The notes: generated from the letters alone by a model not told the origin. A DNA stretch of 54,578 nt from Thermoplasmatota archaeon (GCA_023379385.1 JAMCUS010000014.1:1-54578), one strand, 5' to 3'; positions 9,667-18,267 are shown, numbered from the stretch's first letter. Translations and numbers: made by a program.

Positions 9667-9770
9667 TTTGACAGGCCGTAATAGAACGGGATAATTCAAT
9701 AAAAGCTTCAAAATATATTTTTTCAGGACCAAAATATACCGTTTTTGGTATTCTTTTAAGGTCTGTCAAC
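9667..9770. repeat. 104-bp inverted-repeat element (TTGACAGRCC ends)
   Basis: TTTGACAGGCC (9667-9677) and GGTCTGTCAA (9760-9769) are inverted ends. About 46 bases after the left end (GTAATAGAACGGGATAATTC and onward) match 19815-19861 with scattered differences. No coding capacity, so it looks like a non-autonomous element. It directly abuts the flavoprotein pseudogene. Confidence 0.5.
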
Positions 9771-10064
9771 TACAGGTTAGCAGTAATTTTTGAAAAGGCA
9801 AAACTGATTTCAAACCCAGCATAGAAACTGGACATATTCATTGATCTTTCCAAAAAGATAAATCCAGATGAATGGAATAAATCTATAATCTTTTCAGAAA
9901 AAAATCTTGGTAGTGCAGAACTTGTATATTTCGAAACAGAAGAATTCTCAATAAAATTCAGGTCAGGTCGACATAGTGAAGAAACTGTTAATAACGACGC
10001 GTGGGCAGGGGCCATTCCAGTTAAAATAAATATTAGATTTAGCAGATGTATATGCAAAAAATAA
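9771..10064 (+). pseudogene. pyridoxamine-phosphate-oxidase-like flavoprotein fragment
   Basis: A frame of 98 codons without start, broken by TAG near codon 20. The product contains FSIKFRSGRHSE and NNDAWAGAIPVKI, matching the conserved S-x-K-x-R-x-G and WAGVIP-like end of split-barrel FMN-binding proteins of the PNPOx superfamily. The N-terminal half of the barrel is gone; the break coincides with the repeat ending at 9770. It is a dead remnant; cofactor and substrate are not inferable. Confidence 0.5.
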
Positions 10065-10071
10065 ACATGTT

Positions 10072-11289
10072 TTATTCACTGGATTGCTTGACTTTGGCAT
10101 GATTAAACTCCATGGTTTTCATTTTCTTTCTGTAGAATTCAATGGGATGGACTACCTTCTCACACAATGGATCTTCTTCTGAGAAACAGAGATTATTGGC
10201 TCGCATTGTATCGCAGCTAGCCATACTATAATTTCTGTCAACAATGTGGTTTACCTGATACCTGGTATAATCTATTTTAAAATCTGGTGCTTTCGAAAAG
10301 CACTCTATAATCATCTCTTTCGGATATGAAATATTATTGAGAAAGCAGACCAGTGAGAGCCTGCCCGTATGTGGCACATTTTTTATCTGCCCGGTTTCCT
10401 TTTCTGGTATGCCAAACTTATTCAGCATACCCAAATCTTTCAGAATATGCACGATACATGGAGGAAAGGAGGTGCCCGACTTATCTGTAAACAGAGGTGC
10501 ATTTTCTTTATTTATTTCATGTTCATATTTTTTTGTTAGATCTTTTATAAATGCTAAATCCTCTTTATATTTCTCATTTTTTAGTATCTCATCGGATAAA
10601 TTAGCCTTCATGTTTTTGAAGCTATCTCTGATAAGTTCATTGATAACCTCTCTGAAAAATCTTCCAGTCTTCTTTTCATATATAGGTATACTAACATACC
10701 CGTTAGCGATATCAAAAAAAATTGGATTCCAGTAAAATCCAATGTTAACACTGTATTTCAGGAAATCTGCAATTCCTACTCTAGGAGACATGTTGCTGAG
10801 ATGTTTTTCTTTCCATTCCAGCTTCATTGCAATATTTTTTTTTATAACTTCAAATAAACGATCTAAAAGATTCCACTTATCAGTACTCTTTGATTCAATC
10901 CATTCATTAATTCTGTTCTCTGCCATCATTGACAGCCCCATAGAGAACTTTTTTATTATAAAATCGGAACCTCCGTTGTACATAAGAATTTTGGAATAAA
11001 TATATGCAGGTATAACCACATTTATATTCTTGCTGTGAAGTTTATATTCATCTTTTTCACTGTATAAATCCACCTTTGTTTTTTTCTTCTCTGAACTAAA
11101 ATCAATAGACAATTTTATAAACTCTTTTGCAAACGATCGTATGCTGTCATCATATGGAGACGAAAGCACATTGACGAGATACATTTTGTCAGAGTCTATG
11201 TATATGTCAATCTCATCCCTGATGATAGAGTTATAGAGATATGGAAATTCTGTAAAAATTGTTTCATCTGTAATAGCCATTATATACAT
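10072..11289 (-). CDS. priL: DNA primase large subunit PriL
   Basis: Regulatory subunit of the archaeal heterodimeric primase; it supports primer synthesis by PriS, which is absent from the window. The C-terminal domain carries the cysteine set expected for the 4Fe-4S cluster: PPCIVHIL, SLVCFLNN, and SCDTMRANNLC with a further C in DPLCEKVVHP. The N-terminal two thirds is helical and variable, as usual. Length 405 aa (402 if ATG 11280 is used). No Shine-Dalgarno is visible and a T/A-rich box lies just upstream, so it may be leaderless. It is divergent from ubiD. Confidence 0.9.
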   Translation of the reverse strand: MYIMAITDETIFTEFPYLYNSIIRDEIDIYIDSDKMYLVNVLSSPYDDSIRSFAKEFIKLSIDFSSEKKKTKVDLYSEKDEYKLHSKNINVVIPAYIYSKILMYNGGSDFIIKKFSMGLSMMAENRINEWIESKSTDKWNLLDRLFEVIKKNIAMKLEWKEKHLSNMSPRVGIADFLKYSVNIGFYWNPIFFDIANGYVSIPIYEKKTGRFFREVINELIRDSFKNMKANLSDEILKNEKYKEDLAFIKDLTKKYEHEINKENAPLFTDKSGTSFPPCIVHILKDLGMLNKFGIPEKETGQIKNVPHTGRLSLVCFLNNISYPKEMIIECFSKAPDFKIDYTRYQVNHIVDRNYSMASCDTMRANNLCFSEEDPLCEKVVHPIEFYRKKMKTMEFNHAKVKQSSE

Positions 11290-11336
11290 AATAAATAATC
11301 TTCTATTATGATTTTTCCATATTCAAGGTGATCATA

Positions 11337-12782
11337 ATGCCAGCTGCTGATTTACATGAGTTTATAGATTTATTAAAAAGAAACGGTGAGCTTAGCGAGA
11401 TAGATGTACAGGTGAACCCTTTACTTGAGATGACGGAGATTGCCGATAGAATTGTGAAAAAAAATGGTCCGGCACTATTATTCAGGAATGTAAAAGGATA
11501 CACAATTCCGGTCGCCATGAATCTTTTTGGAAGTGAAAGCAGGGTTAAGATGGCTCTTAACGCAACCGAACCTGCAGATATAGGCATGGCTATAACAGAT
11601 ATGCTCAAGGTACCTATGCCTAAAGGGATATTTGATACGTTGAAACTTCTGCCCGTGCTGAAGGAACTTCTATCATATCCACCAAAAATCAAAACCTCAG
11701 CACCGTGGATGGAAATTACTGAAAAGGACCTTTCATTTCTTCCGGCATTAAAATGCTGGCCACATGATGGAGGCAGATTCATCACATTGCCCCTGGTGAT
11801 TACAAAAGATCCTGAAACTGGAATAAGAAATGTTGGAATGTACCGATTACAGGTGTTTGACAATAACACGCTGGGATTACACTGGCAGGCGCACAAAGGT
11901 GCGGCTTATCACTACATGAAAGCTGAAAAGATGAAGAAACCATTAGAGGTTGCAATAGCTCTGGGTGGAGATCCAGCAACCATATTCAGTGCTATAGCGC
12001 CTTTACCGGAAGACATGGATGAATTCCTATTTTCTGGATTTATAAGAAAGGACAACGTAGAGCTTGCTAAATGCTTTACCATTGATCTTGAAGTACCTAG
12101 ATACGCAGAGATCGTTATAGAGGGAGTTGCTAACCCAGGCGAAAGAAGGGAAGAGGGACCGTTTGGGGATCATAACGGATATTATTCACCTGTTGAAAAG
12201 TTCCCGTACCTTCATGTTACATCAATACACAGAAGAAAGAATGCAATATATCCGGCTACAATCGTCGGAAAGCCCGTAATGGAAGATGCATACATGGGAA
12301 AGGCTGTAGAGGAGATCTCATTGCCCGTTCTGAAGATATTGAACCCTGAAATAAAAGATATCAATTTACCTGTAGAGTCTGTCTTTCATAATTTAGCTAT
12401 AGTTTCTATAAATAAACGGTATCCAGGACATGCTAAAAAAGTTGCAATGGCATTATGGGGTACAGGCCAGTTACTTCTTACCAAGATCATAATAGTTGTT
12501 GATTCTGATGTTAATATTCATGATATGAAAGAGGTTCTGTGGGCATCAACAACCAGAATGGATCCTGCAAGGGACGTAACGATCATTAAAGATACGCCTA
12601 CGGACACGCTAGATCATGCATCACCATACATTAATATGGGATCTAAAATGCTGATAGATGCTACCAGAAAGGGGCCTGAGGAGGGGTTCAATAGAGTGTG
12701 GCCAGAGACGATAGAAATGTCTGAAGAGATCAGGAATCTTGTATCCAGAAGGTGGCGTGAGTATGGAATTGACAAAAATTAA
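11337..12782 (+). CDS. ubiD: UbiD-family prenylated-FMN decarboxylase (menaquinone pathway, MqnL-like)
   Basis: Decarboxylase using prenylated FMN. Family marks: NVGMYRLQVFDNNTLGLHW (the Arg of the catalytic triad) and REEGPFGDHNGYYS (the two Glu). Length about 482 aa is typical. The next gene is an UbiA prenyltransferase and the futalosine genes mqnC-A-E lie at 46-49 kb, so removal of a carboxyl group from a naphthoate intermediate is the likely role. The flavin prenyltransferase UbiX needed for the cofactor is not in this window. ATG 11337 has AAGGTGAT upstream; GTG 11328 is an alternative. Confidence 0.9.
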   Translation: MPAADLHEFIDLLKRNGELSEIDVQVNPLLEMTEIADRIVKKNGPALLFRNVKGYTIPVAMNLFGSESRVKMALNATEPADIGMAITDMLKVPMPKGIFDTLKLLPVLKELLSYPPKIKTSAPWMEITEKDLSFLPALKCWPHDGGRFITLPLVITKDPETGIRNVGMYRLQVFDNNTLGLHWQAHKGAAYHYMKAEKMKKPLEVAIALGGDPATIFSAIAPLPEDMDEFLFSGFIRKDNVELAKCFTIDLEVPRYAEIVIEGVANPGERREEGPFGDHNGYYSPVEKFPYLHVTSIHRRKNAIYPATIVGKPVMEDAYMGKAVEEISLPVLKILNPEIKDINLPVESVFHNLAIVSINKRYPGHAKKVAMALWGTGQLLLTKIIIVVDSDVNIHDMKEVLWASTTRMDPARDVTIIKDTPTDTLDHASPYINMGSKMLIDATRKGPEEGFNRVWPETIEMSEEIRNLVSRRWREYGIDKN

Positions 12783-13623
12783 ATATTTTTTTGAAATGAT
12801 AAAGATAGAACACACATTATTTTCACTACCTTTTGTTTATATGGGTGCATTTCTTGCATACAACACCGTGCCCTCCGTGAAAACGCTTATTCTCATTACA
12901 TTAGCTCTTTTTTCAGGCAGAGTTACGGCAATGGTTGCTAACAGGGTTATAGATGTCGAATACGATAAAAAAACACCGAGAACTATGAATAGGCACATAC
13001 CGGCTGGAAAAATATCAAAAAAAGCCGCTTATTCCATAATAGCAGCGTCATCACTTTTATTCTTTATCACAGTTTATTTTATAAATGTTACATCATTCAT
13101 ATTGTCATTCGTCCTGGTACCATTATTTATAATTTACTCATTTATGAAAAGATTTACCTATCTTTCACATTTCGGTCTGGGAGTTATTGAAGGAGTGGTT
13201 CCTGTAGGTGGTTGGATCGCTACGACAGGAAATATACACTCCATTTTTTCACCCGTTCTCATCCTTATATTTGTTTCTGTAGTTCTATGGCAGGCAGGAT
13301 TTGACATAATTTATTCAATTCAGGATGTGGAGACAGACCTCAAAATTGGTGTTCATTCCATACCAGTAAGATTTGGAATAACGAATGCACTTATAATTTC
13401 ACTTATAACGCATATCTTTATGGGAATATTCCTTACCATGCTGCTTATATGGATAAAAACAGCATATCTGGCAATTGGAATTGCTGTAATATGGCTGTTG
13501 ATAGCATATGAGCACTCAATTGTAAACAAAGATCATTTGGACAGGATAAATTTTGCGTTCTTTCATGTAAATATAACCATAGCCTTTGTTTTATTTATAT
13601 CAATAATAGCTTCTGGGTTATGA
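12763..13623 (+). CDS. ubiA: UbiA prenyltransferase (menaquinone pathway, MqnP-like)
   Basis: Polytopic membrane enzyme that attaches a polyprenyl chain to an aromatic acceptor. It has both Asp-rich motifs: NRVIDVEYD on the first cytosolic loop and QDVETDLKIGVHSIP on the second. About eight to nine hydrophobic helices in 286 aa match the family. The start ATG at 12763 lies inside the ubiD tail with AGAAGGTGG upstream, so the pair is translationally coupled. In futalosine-type organisms the UbiA-UbiD pair prenylates and decarboxylates the dihydroxynaphthoate product. Confidence 0.9.
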   Translation: MELTKIKYFFEMIKIEHTLFSLPFVYMGAFLAYNTVPSVKTLILITLALFSGRVTAMVANRVIDVEYDKKTPRTMNRHIPAGKISKKAAYSIIAASSLLFFITVYFINVTSFILSFVLVPLFIIYSFMKRFTYLSHFGLGVIEGVVPVGGWIATTGNIHSIFSPVLILIFVSVVLWQAGFDIIYSIQDVETDLKIGVHSIPVRFGITNALIISLITHIFMGIFLTMLLIWIKTAYLAIGIAVIWLLIAYEHSIVNKDHLDRINFAFFHVNITIAFVLFISIIASGL

Positions 13624-13848
13624 TAATTGTTAACTTTGTTACCATCCTGTCCAACTCACTTATGCTTAAACTCAGTGGATATGGCCTTACACTCATATCA
13701 ATTACGTTTTTACATACACAACGGATTCCTGTCAATAGTCAGTTGTGTTACAACCCACACTGTTGATGACTCCTCAACTCTATAAAAATTTTATTTTTAT
13801 CACCCGTCTAATTAATAATTACAATTGCGTAAACCACAACTTTGTTGA

Positions 13849-14805
13849 TTATATAAGATAGGTGAAGGTGTGATAGAATAACAGCATAGATATGAGAAAT
13901 GCAGATATGGCACCGCCATTAAGAAATGGTAACCCTGCTTGAGGATTACCAGATCTACTTACAAGCATGAGAATTGAGAATCCTGTAACAGACCCAATTA
14001 TTGTTATAATGGCTACCCATAGATTGGAGGGTATATATAGATAGATAGAGGTTGTGGGCAGAAAGCTGAAGGCTGATACAGCCATGATACCTGGTATAAC
14101 GATATCACCCAGCCCCATTAACAGGGATTCCCTTTCTTCATGGCTATCCAACTTATCTTTCAACGGTTTATTATCATCCATATAACTATAACTGCTCTCT
14201 TTGGGCACAATGACCATTGCAGGCACCTTGAGATCTGATACAATACCTGCAAGTGCAATCATATGTTTTGTTTTGTAAACCGATATAGCATCATAAATGG
14301 CAAGAGCCACTAAAAGAATGAAAGCAGGCAATATACCGAAAGATATGCCAAGTATAGCAATCATTCCACTTGCTGCTACAAACCCAACCACATCAAGAAC
14401 ATACCATTCAGGGTAAAGCACTAGTAGTGACATCAGAAATACAGTTATAATTGTCGATATAATGAAGTCCAGATCTACTGGAAAACCTATAGGAAATGAA
14501 TACACATAGGGGTAGTAGAACAAAAGAAAGGGATATAGAACAAACAATATGGAGAGTGCCAATCCAATAATAATAAAATATTTTATAAATCGTTCCATTT
14601 TAAATTTGGCTGTCAGCAGCATTATACCTGTTACAATTAGAAGGATTGCGATATAAAAAATACTGTTCCATACGCTGTTTGGATTTGAGAAGGAGTGTAT
14701 ATTCATATCTTTAAATGGTATAGAAAAAAATAAGCCAGCTATCTGTGAGAAAATGTAAAGAGACGCCATTGAAATAGAGGTTAAATAGAAACTTTTTTTT
14801 GCCAT
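13849..14805 (-). CDS. presenilin-like intramembrane aspartyl protease (PSH, family A22)
   Basis: About nine membrane segments and both catalytic motifs of GxGD proteases: ALAIYDAISVYKTKH (YD motif) and LMGLGDIVIPG (GLGD motif), with AGLPFLNGGA in the place of the PAL-containing segment. It should cut membrane proteins within the bilayer; natural archaeal substrates are unknown. The ATG at 14805 begins 4 bases after the aIF2-beta stop; an upstream in-frame ATG at 14835 would overlap that gene. Its loop between the Asp motifs is hydrophilic (about 30 aa). Confidence 0.88.
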   Translation of the reverse strand: MAKKSFYLTSISMASLYIFSQIAGLFFSIPFKDMNIHSFSNPNSVWNSIFYIAILLIVTGIMLLTAKFKMERFIKYFIIIGLALSILFVLYPFLLFYYPYVYSFPIGFPVDLDFIISTIITVFLMSLLVLYPEWYVLDVVGFVAASGMIAILGISFGILPAFILLVALAIYDAISVYKTKHMIALAGIVSDLKVPAMVIVPKESSYSYMDDNKPLKDKLDSHEERESLLMGLGDIVIPGIMAVSAFSFLPTTSIYLYIPSNLWVAIITIIGSVTGFSILMLVSRSGNPQAGLPFLNGGAISAFLISMLLFYHTFTYLI

Positions 14806-14809
14806 TTTA

Positions 14810-15439
14810 TCAGCTGATTGTATGCCCAAAGGCATCCTTTACTAAAACCTTTTCTATTTTTACATTGTATGAACCATTTTTTTTGATCTTTCCTGCCACA
14901 AAAATTGTATACATGCCATATTTGGCAATGCCATATCCATTTTTATCAATCGTACTGATTGTGACTGGGTATGTCTTACCAACCTCAATAACATCTTGAT
15001 CGGTTCTGGATGTCTTTTTTGCGGCATTTAGAGACCTTCTAGCACCACACGCTTCACATACTAAAATATGTATTTTGCCATCTTTTTCAATGTGTGTATC
15101 TGGTTTTTTGCATTCATGACAGATCACATATATTTCAAGATAATTATTTATTTTTTCTTCAATCTGTTGTCTATACAATCGCGTCTTGATAGTTAACCGC
15201 TTATCTTCGATTGATATGGAGGCACCAAAATCCTTCTGAATATATCCTGCTAAGTCCTTTACAGGCCGTCTCATCTTATCGGATATATCTCTAAAATTTT
15301 TTATAACAGTATTTCTACCCTCTATGAACATATCCACAGGTGGCAGTACAAACCTTTCAACATTCTCAACATTCACATTCGTATTCATGCTGCTTTTCGC
15401 TCTTTTTAAAAGTACTTTATATTCTTCCAAATTCATCAA
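14810..15439 (-). CDS. eif2b: translation initiation factor aIF2 beta with C-terminal TRAM domain
   Basis: Beta subunit of the heterotrimeric factor that brings initiator tRNA to the ribosome. Residues 1-135 form the usual aIF2-beta unit (FVLPPVDMFIEGRNTVIKNF, DFGASISIEDKRLTIK) and a zinc ribbon CHECKKPDTH...CEACGAR. Residues about 150-209 (GKTYPVTISTIDKNGYGIAK onward) are a TRAM RNA-binding domain, making the protein about 70 aa longer than the plain factor (around 135-140 aa). The fusion is known in some archaea by recollection. It is co-transcribed with the presenilin-like gene. Confidence 0.9.
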   Translation of the reverse strand: MMNLEEYKVLLKRAKSSMNTNVNVENVERFVLPPVDMFIEGRNTVIKNFRDISDKMRRPVKDLAGYIQKDFGASISIEDKRLTIKTRLYRQQIEEKINNYLEIYVICHECKKPDTHIEKDGKIHILVCEACGARRSLNAAKKTSRTDQDVIEVGKTYPVTISTIDKNGYGIAKYGMYTIFVAGKIKKNGSYNVKIEKVLVKDAFGHTIS

Positions 15440-15914
15440 TAATGATATACGCTAATGGTTAATATAACTTACATCTTACATCGTATTTGTTTAGCTTGGG
15501 GTCAGGGTATAATACCGTCTTAAAACTGCGAACCTATTGACAGTAAATTAAAAGATGCATTTAAGAAAGAGATGTATTCATGGGCCAGTAATGCAAAAAC
15601 GGTTTCAAAAACGACAATAATTGAGAAATGAAAGAAGCAGCAATATATTTTTAATAAAAGATGCTGGCACAGAGCTAAACATATACCTTACATTTATGAA
15701 AAAACTGAGTCAATAATCAATTTAAATAGGTGTGTTATTATTTAACCCATATTTGGCACACAAAAAACAGATGCTATATGTTCACAGCAGTTCAATTGTG
15801 GCATCATTATTCTGGAATTGATTGTTGATTAAACATTCAAAAAGTAACCACAACAGTGCTATAGATTACGAAGATATTAAATAGCATACCATTCATTATA
15901 TTTTGGGAGTAGAA
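15440..15914. other. intergenic region, no confident gene
   Basis: A 475-base gap. A start-less frame near 15531-15632 encodes about 33 residues (SKLKDAFKKEMYSWASNAKT and a short tail) that look protein-like and may be a decayed gene end. Nothing else is recognisable; the last 60 bases are the leader of the zinc protein. Confidence 0.3.
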
Positions 15915-16112
15915 ATGAGTAAAAAAAAAGATGCAATTATCAAATGCCCTGCGTGTGGCGGAACGGGCGCTAGAGTTGTTGTTAATTATAACCAATGCGA
16001 AACGGTTCAATGCGTATTATGTAGTGGAAGGGGGTCCATAGAAGACCCGTCTACTTCTGAAATACACATATCAAATAAAATAAATAAAGATATCAATAAC
16101 ATATATATTTAA
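15915..16112 (+). CDS. small DnaJ-type CxxC zinc protein (65 aa)
   Basis: Two paired zinc knuckles, CPACGGTGA and CVLCSGRGS, separated by 20 residues that include another cysteine (NQCETVQC). This is the CxxCxGxG pattern of the DnaJ cysteine-rich domain, here alone without a J domain. A Ser/Asn/Ile tail follows. Such small proteins could assist folding or bind RNA; the role is unknown. ATG at 15915 has GGGAG 6 bases upstream and is preferred to TTG 15903. Confidence 0.65.
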   Translation: MSKKKDAIIKCPACGGTGARVVVNYNQCETVQCVLCSGRGSIEDPSTSEIHISNKINKDINNIYI

Positions 16113-16237
16113 CCACGCAACAGTTGTTAAATACCTCTTTTCACATACCATTTATTGGATTACACCCCGTTGTCAGTTAACATCATTTTTAAGGGTGTAA
16201 ATGTGATTTATAAACGATATATGTAACACTCCAATAT

Positions 16238-16245
16238 CTTTATAA
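16238..16245 (+). promoter_or_regulatory. TATA box of the SRP RNA gene
   Basis: CTTTATAA lies about 25-30 bases before the predicted 5' end of the SRP RNA, the usual archaeal TATA-to-start distance. Confidence 0.55.
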
Positions 16246-16269
16246 CGTAAATAAACTATTAGCTATCTT

Positions 16270-16578
16270 GTTAGGCTAGACCGGGGGGTTAGGCGTCCCC
16301 TTATACATCAAAATCGTCTTTAGTGGGGGTGACATGTAGTGAAGGGTTATATTTTGAAATATATTCTCTACGCGCTATTATGAAGTCTTGTTCTGTGGGA
16401 TTATAGGTAATGGAGTACTGTTCGGAGGAACGGGCACTCTATTTTTACCTCTTGTAGAGGGTCAGGCCCGGAAGGGAGCAGCCTAGTTGAGGACTGGTAA
16501 TGCTCATAGAGGTGCAGGATGGAGTGGTGCTGTGAGGTAAAATATGTTTCAAAATTAATTCAACATTACAGGCCTAAC
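16270..16578 (+). ncRNA. ffs: signal recognition particle RNA (7S RNA)
   Basis: About 309 nt, the usual archaeal size. The highly conserved helix 8 segment GTCAGGCCCGGAAGGGAGCA is present, with symmetric loop AGCAGCC, and the 5' domain shows GACCGGGGGGTTAGGCGTCC. GTTAGGC at 16270-16276 pairs perfectly with GCCTAAC at 16572-16578, closing archaeal helix 1 and setting the ends. It scaffolds SRP19 and SRP54 for co-translational targeting to the membrane. Confidence 0.93.
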
Positions 16579-16601
16579 AAATAGATGAATGGTGATTTGC
16601 C

Positions 16602-16943
16602 ATGGAAGACAATGCTATAAACAATATAATGAAAACAACTGAAACAATATTGCATACAGAGGGTTTGATAGGTGAAGTTATCCATGATATGATGAAGGAT
16701 GAGATAAAAGCACTTATAAGAAAAAAGCTTACAGACAACCCGGATATAAGGGATGGAATAAAGAATGCTATGAAGGAGATTCTAGAAGCAAAGATTTTAG
16801 AATCGTATGCTATTGTGAAACTTATAAAATACAGTAGCGATCTTGGACTAACGATGGTACCGTCTGATATGAAAAAGATGCTATCAAAAGATATGGAGGC
16901 AATCATACAGAAAGGCATTGAAAATATGTTGATAGACAAGTAA
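16602..16943 (+). CDS. helical hypothetical protein (113 aa)
   Basis: A soluble, almost wholly alpha-helical protein rich in Met, Lys, Ile and Asp, with repeated amphipathic stretches such as EVIHDMMKDEIKALIRKK and DMKKMLSKDMEAIIQKG. No cysteines, no membrane segment. I do not recognise the family. It begins 24 bases after the SRP RNA end and converges with the coiled-coil gene at 16948 with 4 bases between stops. Composition resembles its chromosomal neighbours. Confidence 0.6.
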   Translation: MEDNAINNIMKTTETILHTEGLIGEVIHDMMKDEIKALIRKKLTDNPDIRDGIKNAMKEILEAKILESYAIVKLIKYSSDLGLTMVPSDMKKMLSKDMEAIIQKGIENMLIDK

Positions 16944-16947
16944 TCAT

Positions 16948-17166
16948 TTACAGCATTTTTATTATACTTTTTATTGTATATGGAGTTATATCCCTTCTTA
17001 TATTGGCTATAAGCTTTTCATAATACCTGAACTGTTGCTCTGCAACCTCTAAATCTCTTTTTGCTGTATGCATGCTATGCAGAAGCATAGACACTCGATC
17101 ATCAACCCTCTTTAGTTCGTCTTCAATAGAGGCAACCGTGTCATCGTTTAGTGTCATATTTACCAT
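16948..17166 (-). CDS. small coiled-coil protein (72 aa)
   Basis: Short heptad-rich helix (SIEDELKRVDDRVSMLLHSM, then EVAEQQFRYYEKLI) ending ITPYTIKSIIKML. It resembles prefoldin-like or scaffold coiled coils but is too short to assign. Start could be 17166 or ATG 17157. It is followed upstream on the same strand by a second coiled-coil gene 45 bases away, suggesting a two-gene unit. Confidence 0.5.
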   Translation of the reverse strand: MVNMTLNDDTVASIEDELKRVDDRVSMLLHSMHTAKRDLEVAEQQFRYYEKLIANIRRDITPYTIKSIIKML

Positions 17167-17210
17167 TTCCTTACCAACCCATTCATTCCAACTTTACATA
17201 ACCTTCACAA

Positions 17211-17456
17211 TCATTGAATATTGCCATGCCCCTGAGATTCATCTTTAGGTGTAGATGCGTTTGTAGAATCGGAGGAAATCGTATCTGAAAGTACGGTCAA
17301 TAACTCCTTTCTTCTTTTTTCATATAGTCTGATTTCGTCTTCAATTTCAGTAATCCTTTCTTTAAGATATTTTATCCGTTCCTTCCATCGTTCTCTTTCC
17401 TTTATAATGTGTAATATATTTTTCGTATCAACTTTGATGTGTGTATCATCAGCCAT
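17211..17456 (-). CDS. small coiled-coil protein (81 aa)
   Basis: Strongly charged coiled coil (IIKERERWKERIKYLKERIT and following EIEDEIRLYEKRRKEL) with a Ser/Thr/Gly-rich tail. ATG 17456 with AAGGTG upstream is preferred over TTG 17483. No family recognised. Together with the 72-aa coiled coil downstream it may form a heteromeric helical bundle; that is inference from adjacency only. Confidence 0.5.
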   Translation of the reverse strand: MADDTHIKVDTKNILHIIKERERWKERIKYLKERITEIEDEIRLYEKRRKELLTVLSDTISSDSTNASTPKDESQGHGNIQ

Positions 17457-17564
17457 ATTATTAAGGCACCTTTTTTGACTCAATAATAAACCAGGATGGT
17501 TTATTAAAATTACAATATAGTAGATGCTATAAAGGATATTTAAACTATATTATGATTATGCTCG

Positions 17565-17609
17565 TGAACTACCCCGCCCTTATGGACGGAGATTCCTGCT
17601 TTAGAGGAA
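17565..17609. repeat. IS200/IS605-type terminal hairpin remnant
   Basis: GAACTACCCCGCCCTTATGG, then ACGGAGATTCCTGCTTTAG, is the classical GC-rich end seen at the 3' side of tnpB elements, where its complement forms the end of the omega RNA. The stem CCGCCC/GGACGG is imperfect. No tnpB gene is attached, so it is a solitary remnant between the coiled-coil and STAS-like genes. Confidence 0.45.
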
Positions 17610-17631
17610 TAATAAAAATAGAAAAAAAACC

Positions 17632-17949
17632 TTACATAATTTTAGTGGTAAGTTCGTCAATGCCTTCCTTAAAAGCATGGGGTTTAAAGCGTTCCTTCAC
17701 AATATCCATCATTTTAGAAACATTCTCTTCCATGTTTATGGTACGTACAATTTTCTTCGTTTTTTTCAGATTAACGCAGTATTGATCCGCAAACGAGTGT
17801 GTTACACCAGTAATACCCTTGAAATCTAAAATAACCTCTTCTAATTTCATTGTCTCAATGAAATTGAATAGAGCATCAGCGGTATCCCTCAATGCAAGAT
17901 AGTCAGAAAATTCATTCTTGATTGATATAATGCTCTCAGACATAGTCAT
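17632..17949 (-). CDS. STAS-like (DUF4325) domain protein
   Basis: About 105 aa with an N-terminal strand-helix region, VILDFKGITGVTHSFADQY (the conserved strand, turn and helix of STAS-like DUF4325 domains) and NMEENVSKMMDIVKERF. Proteins of this family usually sit next to a GHKL ATPase and probably act like anti-sigma/anti-anti-sigma switches. Here the neighbour (17936-18267) is broken. GGAGG lies 11 bases before ATG 17949, inside the tail of that neighbour, showing the two were one operon. Confidence 0.7.
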   Translation of the reverse strand: MTMSESIISIKNEFSDYLALRDTADALFNFIETMKLEEVILDFKGITGVTHSFADQYCVNLKKTKKIVRTINMEENVSKMMDIVKERFKPHAFKEGIDELTTKIM

Positions 17950-18267
17950 AGATATTGATACCTCCATATTTTAAAGGTATTCGCATACATATTAAGGTTC
18001 CTACCAATGGATTTTCATAATAATCATATAATTTCATGGAGGACTTAATGCCTACAGATTTTTCATTAATAGCAACAGCTTTTCTTGAAATAATCATTAT
18101 TTCTCCGTTCATTCCATTAATCATTTTAACTGTACTAGATAGTCCTGTTCCTCAAGACTTCCTAGCATAGTAATCCCGTCATCTATTATGCTTAGATCTA
18201 GGTATTTTTTTAGGATAACGTTGTGCCATAATCCACGAATTGACAAATTTTGAGTGTTGATAAACAT
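17936..18267 (-). pseudogene. GHKL-type ATPase (STAS-like partner), internally deleted
   Basis: The first frame (start 18267) gives 48 aa with LDLSIIDDGITMLGSLEE, matching the N2/G1 ADP-binding strand of histidine-kinase-type ATPases. It stops at TGA. A second frame, shifted, continues with MNGEIMIISRKAV and PLVGTLICMRIPL and ends INIYDYV, the C-terminal end of the same family. The ATP-lid and G2 box between them are missing, as is most of the N-terminus. A TATA-like run (18295-18308) and GGAG remain upstream, so it decayed recently. Confidence 0.6.

Noticed and set aside
15531-15632. Protein-like frame of about 33 codons before the zinc protein
   Set aside because: No start codon or family match; too short to call even as a named pseudogene.
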